From positions 12,691,623 through 12,755,622 of the forward strand of contig NC_063053.1 in assembly GCF_018812025.1 (NCBI RefSeq): DNA of 64,000 nucleotides, read 5' to 3'. The notes beneath the pieces are model-generated. The model did no database searches. It saw only the letters and a list, made by a program, of their open reading frames with translations, and was not told the DNA's origin. Each line of letters begins with the position of its first letter. Positions within the stretch are counted from its first letter, which is position 1. Below, in pieces: positions 13,114 through 25,700 of the stretch. The position numbers and the translations under genes are program-made. This DNA is from Megalobrama amblycephala (Eukaryota; Chordata; Actinopteri; Cypriniformes; Xenocyprididae).

Positions 13114-13965
13114 CACTGTAAAAAATGACCATGATTTTAACAGTAAAAGACTGTAAAAATGCTGCGGTGAAAAACTGTTGATTGGTTTACAGAAAGTTTC
13201 CGTACTATATACGGTGAATAACTGTAATAGATCTAATGGTACATTTAATGTCATTTTACGGTAAAATACCGTTAAATTCACAGTTTTTGGAAGTGAAAAA
13301 TAACAATTCATTGTAAAATTTACAGTGAAAAAACGTATATTGACATTCCCACAATTCCCTGCGTGATGCTTCACATTTGATATATTTTCGTTGAAATAAC
13401 TCTGTTTCTTCTTAGTTTTTCTCATTTTTTTCTAATCAGTTATGTACATTAGGGTTTTATGTTACATCTAATGTTGTTAAATTAATGTTTATTGCATTTT
13501 TAAAATTTCATGCATGTTACCATGATGGTGTTTAGTGTGTGTGTGAATGACACTGTGTGCACCTTCTATATATTAGTATTGTGCTTCTCAGCTTGTGGAA
13601 AAGCTGCTTGTGATGAACTTTGATTCATCATTTGACTCTCATCACCACTGTGTTTGGTGACTGTCAGTGTATTATAAAGGTACAAAACAGATATTAGTAC
13701 TTCATTAGGTTGGTAAATTAACATTATATCAGTTAATGAAATACGTTATTTTACCGTAAATTTTACTGGGATTTTTTTTTACAGTGTGTAACAATGATGT
13801 TAATATTACTGAAATCCAATGTTAAATATACATATTAAAAAAGGAAAAATTCACATGTAACTCCGTAAGTATGTTTACGGTTTGATGTCATTTTTACAGT
13901 ATTGTTCTGGTAACCACAGCTGCCGGTATTTTTCCGTAGAAACAACGGGATTTTTTTTTACAGTG
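13114..13965. mobile_element. CACTA/EnSpm-type non-autonomous element
   Basis: The left end is CACTGTAAAAAATG; the right end is its mirror, TTTTTTTTTACAGTG at 13951-13965. The CACT(G/A)...AGTG terminal pattern is that of CACTA/EnSpm elements. The interior carries repeated 'acggtaaa' / 'tttaccg' and 'ttttacagt' motifs in both orientations. A second internal copy of the terminus at about 13775-13790 suggests nested or duplicated ends. There is no transposase frame. Confidence 0.65.
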
Positions 13966-14225
13966 TACCCCTAAACATTCCTATCCCTGGGGTGTAAGCA
14001 GATTGTACAAAAAAATGAGATCGTACAAATCCATATGAATTAGCCACCAATTTGCCAAAATGTAAAATTTTTACGAACTGCCATGAGAATCTCAGGACGC
14101 TCCCAGCACAGCTAACAAGTAACTATCTTAAAAATATCTTAAAGATGTTTTGTGTTAGATTTTGTGATGTAAAATCTAAAATAAAGGCGATAATTGGCAA
14201 TCTACCCTCTGACCCATCTAAAAGG

Positions 14226-15030
14226 AAATGTTCTCAGAACTTTGGCTAATGTTCTGGCATTCTTCCAGTAATGTTAAAGGAGTAATTCACCCAAAAATGA
14301 AAATTATCCCATAATTTACTCACCCTCAAGCCATCCTAGGTGTATGTGCCTTTCTTCTTTCAGCCAAACACAAATAGAGTTCTATTAAAAAATATCCTGG
14401 CTCTTCCAAGCTTTATAATGGGAGTGAATGGTACCCAAGATTTTGAAGCTCCAAAAAGCGCATTCATCCATCATAAAAGTAATCTATATGACTCTAGTGG
14501 GTTAATAAATGCCTTCTGAAGTGAAGTGATGGATTTTTGTTAGAAAATTATCCATATTTAAAACTTTATAAACAATAATCACTGGCTTCCGGGAAAGGCT
14601 GTACGTGCATTCAAGAGAGAGTCGAGTTCCGGCGGAAGGGTGGCCTCTGACCCGACTCTTCTCTGTTGAAATCCTCTGATAATTTTTTCCTCTGACATTT
14701 TTTCCTCTGGCATTTTGTTTTGCTCTATCCTCTGCACTTCCGCATTCATCACTTCTCACCGGTGCTGACGCTACTACACCTACGTCCTATACGCCGGAAC
14801 TTGACTCTCTCGTAAACGTGCGGACAGACATTAACGGAAGCTAGGTTTTACAGCTTATAAGGTTATAAAATGGATATTTGTCTTACAAAAAGGCATCGCT
14901 TCTCTTCAGAAGGCCTTTATTAACCCCATGTTCAAAGAACATTCAAAACTAATGTTCCCATGTTTACAAAAAGATAAAATGAAATGTTTCCTTAACGTTA
15001 AAAAAAGTTTTAAAAACATTTTAAAAACTG
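14226..15030. mobile_element. older 'ACCCAGCTAA' family element split by a TTAA element
   Basis: The flanks 14226-14273 ('aaatgttctcagaactttggctaatgttctgg' words) and about 14928-15020 ('aagaacattcaaaac...aatgttccc') match the intact family member at 19320-19740. They are interrupted by the element at 14278-14927. The outer termini were not located with certainty. Confidence 0.5.
14278..14927. mobile_element. TTAA-type foldback MITE, right end truncated
   Basis: Begins TTAA|AGGAGTAATTCACCC. The interior folds back: 'cttctgaagtgaagtgatg' and 'gttccggcg' near 14510-14640 are mirrored near 14785-14925. The terminal right arm is missing. It is inserted in an older element (see 14226-15030). There is no coding capacity. 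Confidence 0.6.
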
Positions 15031-16440
15031 GATGATTTGAATGATCATTTGGTGCATTTGGTGTTTGAAAATGCTGTTAAAACATACTTTTATTAATAAC
15101 CTCCTGTTTTCACGTTACATTATAATAGTCCTATATTGGTAGCAGTTGTCGACACATTTCAGCCAAGCTTCAAATGTAGATGTGACATTAAGAATAGGTG
15201 TCTAAAACAGTAAGTGATTACACCGATTAAGGACCTTTTCTTTATTGATACAATCCTAAGAGGTTTACAAAGCACTTAACCTCATCCAGTACAACGACAC
15301 ACTCTGTACATATTTAATGAACTGTCCTCTGCCAAACATAAACAGGTGTCAAGTACAACACACTCGCTTGTGTTGATGTTCACAGGTACAGTTTACAGAT
15401 AAAGGGACACATATAGCATTTCATGTCCTTGGTCACCAAGACTGACTTCATGCTCAAATTGTTCAAAATTTAAATAGTACATCATTTGATTTGTGACTAC
15501 TACGTCACAATCAACTTACATAAATAGCCTGTACTACTCAAGGAGCTGATTATATCAGCTGATGATCATGATTCACTATTTATTTATACAGATTTTTTTG
15601 TATTGACCCATTTATATGTTTTAAATACAAAAAAAAGAAAAAAGAAAAGAAAAGTTTTCAAAGACCTGCCTCTTTCTACATGTGGGCCTCAAGTCAAGCA
15701 CCCTTTCTGTATTAAAGCAGCCCAGCATACACTCTGAGGAAAATGGAACAGGATATTGGATAACAAGGTTAAAATACAGGAGCAAATATTCTCTTATTAA
15801 AGTCCAACAGCAGGGATTTAATCTGAGCTGCCTAATAGACAGTGGTTTAAAGAGGGACCAGAGGGGAGGTAACGGAGGGGTCAAGGTTTTGCTGTCTAAT
15901 GGTGGAGATTGGAGAAATTAAGGGACTTTATTTCCACAGGAAATTCTGATGAAAGGTGGATTATGGATCACAGTGGTCTTCCCAATCCACCTCTGAGTCC
16001 AGTAATGTGCTCGGGCCTGTATTTATTAAAGCGCACGTAAAGCTGACTGTGCTTTATTGTTACACAGGGAGCAAGGCAAGGACAAAGCAAGATCACAGAA
16101 GATAAGTCAGATCATGCTTTATTTGTGCTCATATTTCATGTATGGGTTTTTTGGCTGCTGTACTACAAAACTGTTTTTAAAATGACATATGCAATGATGT
16201 TGTTAAATGTGCCTGTCCGCACAATTTTAGGCGAAAATCTGAGCGGTGGATGAATATCAAGTGAGATATACCTGGGCCCATGTTTTCTAAAATTAGGATA
16301 TGAAGCAATACAAAAGGGCCATTTGATCCAGAATAAGGAAATTCAATTTATGTGATTTAATTAATTAATGTTCTAAAATTTCCTACCAGTATGTTAAGAA
16401 GTACCTAAAAAATGTAACAATGTAAAAATTGTATTTATGT
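15031..16440. other. intergenic DNA, no gene recognised
   Basis: No credible exons, paired inverted repeats or RNA genes were seen. The open frames near 15621-15921 overlap on both strands and resemble nothing I recognise. Confidence 0.45.
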
Positions 16441-16556
16441 ATACATGTTTACATTTTTTAAATGTACTTGTGAAAATATACTACAAACTAATGATACTAT
16501 TGAGAAAGGAATCCAAACTACTGTACACACTTTGTTGTTTGTTTACCTCTTTTTTT

Positions 16557-16648
16557 CCTTTTTTTTTTTTTTTTTTTTTTTTACAATTTTTCTGAATATT
16601 TTGTACAATATACTACAAATTAATGATACTATCGAGAATAACTATATA

Positions 16649-16741
<93 letters not shown>
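16557..16741. repeat. poly-T, CT and TA microsatellites
   Basis: A T run (about 16557-16582) is followed by a CT dinucleotide array (about 16656-16688) that passes directly into a TA array (16688-16741). The open frame through this stretch only encodes homopolymer and dipeptide repeats. Confidence 0.95.
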
Positions 16742-16744
<3 letters not shown>

Positions 16745-16959
16745 TGGGTACTTTAAATTGGGAGGTGGCTGTCCCTAACCCTAACCCCTAAATTTCAACT
16801 TGTGAAAATGATATTGAATTAATTTTTGCAATGATATTGAATAAATTTTTCAATTTTCCCATTTTTGGATTTTTTTTTAAAAAGGTGAAGTTAAAAAATA
16901 TTTATGTCATATATCTATTTTTAAATCATGAAATTGTAAAAAATGTGTCCTGCATTTTC

Positions 16960-17640
16960 ATGTCACTACTGAAACAGTGTATGTTTTAGTCCATTGGCTG
17001 AGACTCATTTTAACCACACTTCTACATTTTTGATCAGGAAACATTTCTGTGTCCTTCCTTCTCATAGCCTCTCTTTCATATAGGTACCATCATTTTGAGT
17101 TAAATGTGTTCAAAAGTCTGAAAATCTGTGTGTAACTTTAAGGAACGTCACTACCAAACACATTTTTTTCTGCAATTAAGCAAACCTTTTGGGGTGTTAT
17201 TCCATAAAGTTTAGTTTTTATGTGTGTACAACTGTTCAGAACTGTGCTAGGTAACCATGTACTGGTTAGCATCTTTGAGCTAGGCTCAAAAGTATGGAAA
17301 ATTGTCACTACCGAAACATGATGAAGTTTCAGTTGTGACATCATTGTTTTTTGAGTGTTATTCGATAAAAATTATTTTTATTTTTTTTTTGTGTACAACT
17401 GTCGTGACTCTTTCAGTAGTGACATCATTGTTTTGGTAGTGACAGAAGGGAACATAATCATTTATTTGGGGAAAATAAACATTTTAGTACAGTTATGCAA
17501 ATCATCAGAATTTTATTATGCAAATCATTAATGTTTTAGTATGTGAGTTAAAATTCTGTAATGTGATGTGGTCGCTACCAAAACATTACTGTCACTAACG
17601 AAAATGTGCAGTCACAACCGAAACATGGGATGTTTTGTCA
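16960..17640. repeat. dispersed GTCACTACCGAAACAT-like motif array
   Basis: At least nine variants of GTCACTACCGAAACA occur within about 680 nt in both orientations, at about 16962, 17147, 17304, 17328 (reverse), 17411 (reverse), 17431 (reverse), 17571, 17591 and 17610. The spacers between them are unrelated AT-rich sequence, so this is not a simple tandem array. It could be a decayed satellite-derived or transposon subterminal array. There is no coding capacity. Confidence 0.55.
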
Positions 17641-17980
17641 AAAATAAAGTATATTGAATTATTAACTAAGATGTTATTGTAGTGTTTGATTCAATGCATA
17701 TTCAAATGAATGAATCCTTAACTTTCAAAAATTACTATAATAAACTTAATGCCTTTATTTCCAATTCTGTAGAATAGCCCATATGAACTGTAACTGGTTT
17801 TGTTACTTGCAGTAAGCAGGGATGGCAGTGTGCATCATGAATGATGTCAGTATGACATCATCATCTTCGTCACTGTCATCAACAACAACCTTAGGATTTT
17901 AATCATCAGAACTGTAAATCTTGCAAACCAGTAGCAATTTATGTGATTCTTCCTAGATGTTCAGCCATGTGTATGCTCTG

Positions 17981-17994
17981 CTGCCATCTGGTGG
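17981..17994 (-). promoter_or_regulatory. CTCF-type binding motif
   Basis: The minus strand reads CCACCAGATGGCAG, a full match to the CTCF core consensus CCASYAGRKGGCRS. It lies about 0.7 kb upstream of the first recognised exon of the TRIM-like gene. A sequence match alone does not show occupancy. Confidence 0.5.
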
Positions 17995-18674
17995 ATCCAT
18001 CTGTGAGCTGGAGCTGAAAGTTAAAGATCTGCAGGATTTGTGTTCAGTATTACACCTAACTCATTCTGTTCACTTCTTGTCACTATTCTAAATCGTAGGT
18101 CCTCCTGCGTGCTAACTGACCTTCTCGTTCCTGCATTTCCCAGAATCCACTTGTACTTAGTTTCACTGCGAGTAACATTAATAGAGAGCATACATAGACT
18201 GTATTACAAAGCCTGATTGTTATGAATCCACATGGGACAATGTCTCACTATCCACTTCTTTAAATACCACCTCTAAAAATGGCCTGGAGAGGAAGTGGTA
18301 TGCGAGTGTCCTGTCACAGGTGGCAAGCAGCACTGCAGTGACAGATGCGTCACAGCAACGAGTCAAGGTGAATGCCATTTATCTCTGGCAGGATCGTACC
18401 ACTGTGACCCACCCATGTGATCTACTTTCACTATTAGTGAAGCATGAGCTCCTTAAAATCTCGCCTGCTGGAACATCTACAGAGTTGCAAATTACCCCCT
18501 AAGGATTTGTGAAAGCAACATAAGGACTGTCTCTCAGTCTGACAACTCAGTCCAACAAGGTGACATGAAAGCTCAGTGTCAGGTAAGGTTTGTTCTCTTT
18601 TACCTTTTTTATCCTAAAAATGTCACAGTTTGCATGAATTTTCATGTATTTTGTTTTCCTTTTCTCAACAAGAC

Positions 18675-21518
18675 ATGGAAAAAAATATCCAGGATCATCT
18701 TATTAGGCAAAGGGAAGTGATCAGATGTAGACTGAAGAAACTGAATGGCAAGCAAAATGAAATTAAAGTGAGTCAAAACTATTTAATAAAATCAAGCATT
18801 GTTTGTTTTGATATTCAACAAAAACATTGCAATATTATTTAACCTGATTATTTACAAGTTTCTTTTTAACATGATTATATAAATGTATGACGATTTTGGG
18901 CCTGTATTACACTACTGTTTTAACATTATTTTGTCATTTTTATGGATTAGCCAAATGAGTCTAGTCTAAAACATTTGCTCATCTTTCTCAGTCAAAGTCC
19001 TCTGCAGTGAGAGAGAGTATAGTGAAGAAGTATGAAGAGATGCGGAGAGTTCTGGAGGAGGACTGTAGGATCACGCTGTCCCTGCTGGAGATGGAGGAGA
19101 CGGCTGCAGTTCAAGCGCTAGACAACCTCATTGAGACAAACTGTCTCCTCCTCAGAGAGATTGAGGTCCAGCTCAATGAAGGGATGAAGGACAATGACAC
19201 ACAGCCTGGTGACAGGGTGTGCCTTTTTATGAGCAATTGGTTGGACAGATCCATTGTTGTGGACTCTTTTTGTTTTTCATTTGTTTAAGTTTTATCTTAA
19301 CCTGCCAAGTATGGTATCATACCCAGCTAATAGGGAACATTCTCAGATCTTTGGCTAATGTTCTGGCAAGGTTCTCTAAAAGTTATGAACAAACATTCTT
19401 CCAGCTAACGTTAATAGAATGTCAAATAACGTTCTCAAAATGTTAGGACAAAACTAGTATTTATACATCGTTAATGGAATGTTTTTTTCTGAAATGTTTT
19501 AGTTGGACGCATTTAAATGTTACTACTTGTTTAGAACGTTCATAGAACATTCAAAGCATTCCCATAAAGTTTTCAAAATTATAAAATGGACTGTTCCCTG
19601 AAAGTTTGTTTAACCAAGAAAAAATGTTTTTTTTTTTTTTAAACATTTAAGGGAACATTTCAGGGAACATTCAGAAATAACTTGGGGAACGTAATGGGAA
19701 AGTTACAACACTCTTAGAATGTATTTTTGTTAGCTGGGTATGACAGTATAATTCTGAACAGCCAAATAGTTCAAATGACCAACGTTACATGGTGAAAGCT
19801 ACCAACCATGCAACATAATACATTCTCACTATGTATTTCTGCCTCTCTCTCTCTCTCTCTTACTCATAGGTCACAGTGTATGAGGATAGGTATGTATATT
19901 TAGAACCGCACTTAGAGATTGTTTTGTCACCATGTCAGGCATGCTATAGCCTTTGACTGACACCATGACATCTGAATGACTCATCTACAAAGGAATTATT
20001 ATTGTAGAGATCATGTTTGACAGCATCCATTTCTAGCAAACATGTTTTAGGTTTATTTAATGTGCTGCATTAATGAAACACTGTTTAGCATTCTGGAACA
20101 AATATGATCTCTTAAATTAAAGTTTCCATCCTATAGCTGGATGGGCTTACTGAATAAATTTACACACACAGGAATATTCTGATACTATTCCAAAATTAGT
20201 CATATTCTGATTATACAAGCATCATGTAAACACACTAATGAGATTCCAGCCAATATTTAGTTTCTAAAAACCTAAGAACATGTCTAAAAGACATCTGGAA
20301 TAAATGATCCCTGTATTAATCATTTCAAATTTACGCCTTACTCTCATTATTTTCCATAATTTTAAAATCATATTACTGTATTTTTTATGAAATAATTGCT
20401 TGTCTTGGTGAGCATAAGAGACTTCTTTCAAATACATTAAAAATCTTGGTAGTATAGCCAACCAGAATGTGAAACTTAACTAGAAAATGATACTAAATGA
20501 TACATGGTCATTATGTTATTTGGGACAATCCATAGGTCATATAAAGGACTTATACTAACCTTAATTTAATAACCCTCAGCATTTTTTATAGAGGACAAGT
20601 GTTATATAAAGTGCTGCTATAAATGTTGAACATACTTCTGTTGGCAGGGTGCAGGAACTGTTAACAGCAACAGACCCAGGTCTCATAAAACTTGATGAGA
20701 CAAAATCAGATCAGCTACTGGACCTCACCAACAATTTACTACTGTTTATTCGCTCTCAGATCCCCATTGCCAAGAGGCTGCTGAAGAGCTGTGAGTTATT
20801 GTGCAATAGCCCATAAAATTATTGATCTTTTATGATTTACACCAAATGAATGCTACTTTTTTAGCTCACTGACAAACAAATTACAGTACTGTACTGTTCC
20901 ATACAGGTTTTTTCAAAGATATAAACCTTAACTCAGGTATCACTCTAAAATTGTCTTCATTTCGCAGATTCATCAGGAGTGGTCCTGGACCCTTCCACTG
21001 CCCATCCCAAGCTGATCATTTCATCTGAAGGGGACTGTGCCACTTTCACAGATGTATGGCAGGATGTCCCTGAGCATGAGGGCCGCTTTGACAACACCCT
21101 TAACGTCTTGAGCCTCCAGTGTTGGGACTCTGGTCGCCATTACTGGGAGGTAGATGTGAGTGGAAAAATCTACTGGGAACTGGGTCTCACCTACTCATCC
21201 ATCCCAAGAAAAGGCCAAAAGGAGGACTGTTGGTTGGGCCGGCATTCTGAATCTTGGTGTCTGGAGTACTTTGATGGAGACTACACTGCCTGGCATGGAG
21301 GTATTGCTCATCCTTTGCCCATTTCCTCGTGCGTCCATCGGATAGGGATCTTCTGCAGCTTTCCTGGAGGTCTGGTGACATTTTTAGGGGTAGATAGCAT
21401 GATGCCGCTGTACTCGTTTTGTGCTGGGAGATTTACAGACTCACTACACCTGGCTCTTTGTCCGGGTCATGATCTTCAGGGAACAAACTCAAAACCTATT
21501 AAGATCTGTCAATCCTAA
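18675..21518 (+). CDS. TRIM-family coiled-coil / PRY-SPRY protein
   Basis: Five coding exons with GT-AG borders join in frame: 18675-18767 (exon opens at 18673), 18992-19216, a 20-nt microexon 19870-19889, 20648-20790 and 20968-21518, giving 343 codons. Exons 1-2 encode a charged coiled coil (DHLIRQREVIRCRLKKLNGK; VRESIVKKYEEMRRVLEEDC). The last exon encodes PRY-SPRY, with the landmarks LDPSTAHPKL, HYWEVDVSG and HRIGIFCSFPGG. Exon sizes near 95, 225 and about 20 nt follow the usual TRIM layout. No RING or B-box was found upstream: the only nearby donor-like exon end (about 18582) has an in-frame stop, so it is UTR if used. The first ATG is therefore provisional. The family includes ubiquitin ligases and antiviral regulators (TRIM14, TRIM16, fish finTRIMs); a form without RING would act as an adaptor. 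The gene is tail to tail with habp2. Confidence 0.8.
19320..19740. mobile_element. non-autonomous element with TACCCAGCTAA inverted ends
   Basis: The left end TACCCAGCTAA and right end TTAGCTGGGTA are perfect inverted repeats enclosing about 420 nt of non-coding sequence rich in 'gttct', 'gaacatt' and 'acgtt' words. It sits in the TRIM-like gene's intron between exon 2 and the microexon. A broken relative lies at 14226-15030. Confidence 0.75.
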
Positions 21519-21860
21519 CCATCTTTAAAAACTCATACCTAGGATGTATAGCATTTAGATCAAGTAGGCCTCCCTAGAACTGGTTTGTTTGATTTCACAC
21601 TGACTTTGTTTAAATGTCTTAGTTTGTCTTCCCAGGAGTGCAAAATAACTACTACAATCAGTTATGAATCATTATATGTATATGTTTACGTCTTTACATG
21701 ATTTCATTCATTATCAGTTTGAAGTAGGGTGAATTCAGGGTGACTGGGACACTTTGAGATGAATTGGAAAAAGTGTCCCAATTATCCTGATTTCACCCTA
21801 TTCAGTGCTTATAAATGAGCAGCATAAGTGATTAAAACTTGAAGTACTGTGGCCCTTGTA

Positions 21861-21866
21861 AATAAA
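21861..21866 (+). other. possible polyadenylation signal of the TRIM-like gene
   Basis: AATAAA lies 343 nt after the TAA stop, and another AATAAA-like hexamer overlaps an A-rich tract just downstream. The cleavage site is not determined. Confidence 0.4.
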
Positions 21867-21950
21867 AAAAATAAATTTAAAAAATACATGTACAATAAAA
21901 ATTATGGCATACATACTGTATCTATACCAAATAGATATGCATGCCACAAG

Positions 21951-22353
21951 TACACATTCAAAAGTTCAGAATTCAGCAAGATTTTTTTTCATGTTTTTGA
22001 AAGAAGTCTCTTATGCTCACCAAGGTTGCATTTAGTTGACAAAAAACACAGCAAAAACAGTAATAATGTGAAATATTATTACACTTTCTATTTTATAATA
22101 TTTTAAAATGTAATTTATTAATGTGAAGGTAAAGCTGAATTTTCAGCAGCCATTACTCCAGTCTTCAGTGTCACATGACTGAAATCATTATACTGATTTG
22201 GTGCTCAAGAAACATTTCTTATATTTATCAATGTTGAAAACAGTTTTTTTGATGAATAGAAAGAACAGCATTTATTTGAAATAGAAATCTTTTGTAACAT
22301 AAATGTCTTTATTGCCACTTTTGATCAATATACTGCATCCTTTCTGAATAAAA

Positions 22354-22430
<77 letters not shown>

Positions 22431-22462
22431 TTACTGACCGCAACATTTTGAATGGTAGTGTA
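21951..22462. mobile_element. high-copy cyprinid repeat with TACACT...TTCAAAA ends
   Basis: The left end is TACACATTCAAAAGTTC; the right end, 'cattttgaatggtagtgta', reads in reverse as TACACTACCATTCAAAATG. The body contains phrases such as 'gcagccattactccagtctt' and 'gtcacttttgatcaat' (here slightly diverged) that recur at 33465-33670, 60270-60425, 62863-63060 and about 20400-20440 (reverse). It is a non-coding DNA-transposon-like repeat. A long TA microsatellite (22355-22427) has expanded near its right end. Confidence 0.7.
22355..22427. repeat. TA dinucleotide microsatellite
   Basis: An uninterrupted TA array of about 73 nt. Confidence 0.97.
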
Positions 22463-22783
22463 TGTATAGCTAGCTAGTGGAGGCAAGAAACATTTCCTGT
22501 TACTGCTAGCTAGCTATATGGACACTAGAAATTAATATTAGGAAGGACACATCAAATTGGTCAAAAGCTAGAAGATATTTCAACAGTAGCTGTCTGAAAT
22601 TGTGTATTTTAAAACTGTATTTTAAAAGTATTTATCCCCACGATGACACAATATGTTATTAATTAATCAAAAGAATCATCTTAAATTCTACAATACAAAT
22701 TTGTACAAAGCACTACTGAGTCAGAGTACACAACAACAACAAAAACAAACCATTGTGGTTGTGGTTTATCTTTCATGGACATG

Positions 22784-25700
22784 CTACTGGCTCCCAATTT
22801 TTTCATTGATCCAGTCCAAGTATTTCATGACTCTTGTATAGACACCAGGCTTGTTCTTCTCTCCACAGCTGTCTCCCCAGCTCACTATACCATAGATATA
22901 GTGTATTTGATCCTTGGCACAGGTGAGAGGCCCACCTGAGTCACCCTGTCAGAAAGACAGAGAGATATAAAGTATTGACATCTGACAACAACAGAATTAC
23001 TTTGTAGTAATTTTACTTTTCTCTCATATGTTTCAAAATGTCATTCTGGTTAGAGCAGCACCAGCTTTCAATATTAATAAACAACATTATACAGTTAAAA
23101 ATGGTGACCCACCTGACAGGAGTCAACTCCTCCCTTGAGATAGCCTGCGCAAAGCATGCCGTCATCCAGCAAAGCTGCATATACTTTATTGTTTGAACAA
23201 GCCTCCTGAGAAATCAGCAAAACCTGTGCATCAAGCAAATGCATGGAGCCATACTCTGCTACAGACAGGAAGGAAAAGAGAATGGATTCAGTCCTTTCAT
23301 TAATCAACTTTCAACAAAACTCAAAATGGACATATAGAGATATACACGTCTCTGTGGCTCCCCATCCTGAAATGCTGCATTCTGCTCCATCTGGGAAAGG
23401 TTCTTTGGGCAAGCAGGCAGCCTTCACAAACTGAGTTTCCTTAGCACATTCTCCTTTAGTAGCTTTCAGTTTTAATAGAGCTATATCACAAGAAAGAATG
23501 AAAATTAGAAATACAAGAAAATAAAACATTACAGACATTCAAAGTAGTTTGTGGATTTTTTGTTTATTATTATCACCAAATAGCCAGATTAATTGCTTAG
23601 AATTGCAACAATACTGTGAAGAATAATTACTTTTGTTTTGAAGTTCTGATTCTTGTCAGGATTTTATTTTGAAGTTCTTGTGTATTTATAGCTTATATTT
23701 ATTCTCATGTCTGTTTTTTTTTTTTTTCCTAAATAAATACATGTACAGCACTTGGGAGAAAGGAGTGAGTAAATTCAGGCACTGCTTTAAGTATCATGTG
23801 CTGAAGAAGGCTGTGGAAATTACATCACTTTGTAGGCCAATCAGTCGGCAGTTAGCATCACACTGGTTCCCACAACAAAAACCCAATAGGTTTTTTTTTC
23901 CCATTGGTTTTTAGATTATCACAAAAAACAAGCTATGTGATCAACAAAAGTTTATGATACACATTTTGTCCATCAAGATCATTTTCTCAGATGAACACAA
24001 CTTTTATAAATTTTGAAGCCCAAATGCAGTCGACAGAAGTAAAAAGCTAAAGGTAGGCTATAAACGAACTACACCATGGTCCCACGACTTTAACTTCACC
24101 ACCGCTAAGCTTCCAACAACTCTTTCAGTTTTTATCTAAAACATTTTCCCAGAAAGTTTAAGTTAGATTAGTTTATAAGAGCACAATTATAAGCATAACA
24201 AGGCTGTCTTACCTGTTCGGCATGACATTTAATGTCCCCGACAGCCTCTGTAGTCTCATTTAGCCACTTGTTAGCAACCGCCTTTTTCAAGACACGTAAC
24301 AAGTTAAATAAAATAGTGAGTGGGGTAATACTTATGTATTTTATGTTGTAGAATAAAATGTGAAAGTGTTTTTAGCTTGTGTTAACCACAGACCTTATTT
24401 CAGCCATTTTACCAAAATCCCATTAAAAAAACCCAATGACTTTGGGACGATGGAACCGGAAGTGCTAAAATGCTAACTTGTTTCCACGTTTTGGCCTACA
24501 AAGTGATGTCATACCCACACCACTCTGTATGAATGAGTGCACTACATAATTTCCACTATGGTGATGGCCACCACAAAACAATGGCTGACACTCAAAATAG
24601 TGCAATATATTAGAGTGATAGCCATAGGGGGCGATTTCGGACACAGTTAAGAAAAGGAATCACAAATTTCAAAATAAAAGCCTTATAAAAAGATTAAGAA
24701 CAGAAAGCAAAACAAATAAATAAATACATAAAACAAAAATCATTACAAAAAATTTAAAACAATCTGTAACACTGACTATTATTAACTCTTTCCCCGCCAT
24801 TGACAGAATTTTTCTTAATTTATGACACAACGCTTCCCCACCATTGACTGAATTTTCCGGCACTATTACGCTTTTTCTGAAAGAATACATAATCTCCGGA
24901 TCAAAACACAGGCGAGGAAGAAGCCGAGTCAAGCGACAGAAGCATTGCTTATGCACATGTAAAAATAAATATTAAAAAGCATATACAAACCCAATTCCAA
25001 AAAAGTTGGGACACTGTACAAATTGTGAATAAAAACAGAATGCATTGATGTGGAAGTTTCAAATTTCAATATTTTACATATCAAATGTTTAAACTGAGAA
25101 AATGTATCATTTTAAGGGAAAAATAAGTTGATTTTAAATTTCATGGCATCAACACATCTCAAAAAAGTTGGGACATGGCCAAGTTTACCACTGTGTGGCA
25201 TCCCCTCTTCTTTTTATAACAGTCTGTAAACGTCTGGGGACTGAGAAGACAAGTTGCTCAAGTTTAGGAATAGGAATGTTGTCCCATTCTTGTCTAATAC
25301 AGGCTTCTAGTTGCTCAACTGTCTTAGGTCTTCTTTGTCGCATCTTCCTCTTTATGATGCGCCAAATGTTTTCTATGGGTGAAAGATCTGGACTGCAGGC
25401 TGGCCATTTCAGTACCTGGATCCTTCTTCTACGCAGCCATGATGTTGTAATTGATGCAGTATGTGGTCTGGCATTGTCATGTTGGAAAATGCAAGGTTTT
25501 CCCTGAAAAAGACGATGTCTGGATGGGAGCATATGTTGTTCTAGAACTTGGATATACCTTTCAGCATTGATGGTGCCTTTCCAGATGTGTAAGCTGCCAA
25601 TGCCACACACACTTATGCAACCCCATACCATCAGAGATGCAGGCTTCTGAACTGAGCGCTGATAACAACTTGGGCTGTCCTTGTCCTCTTTAGTCCGGAT

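Noticed and set aside
16445..16756. 103-codon open frame
   Set aside because: It is encoded by poly-T, CT and TA microsatellites.
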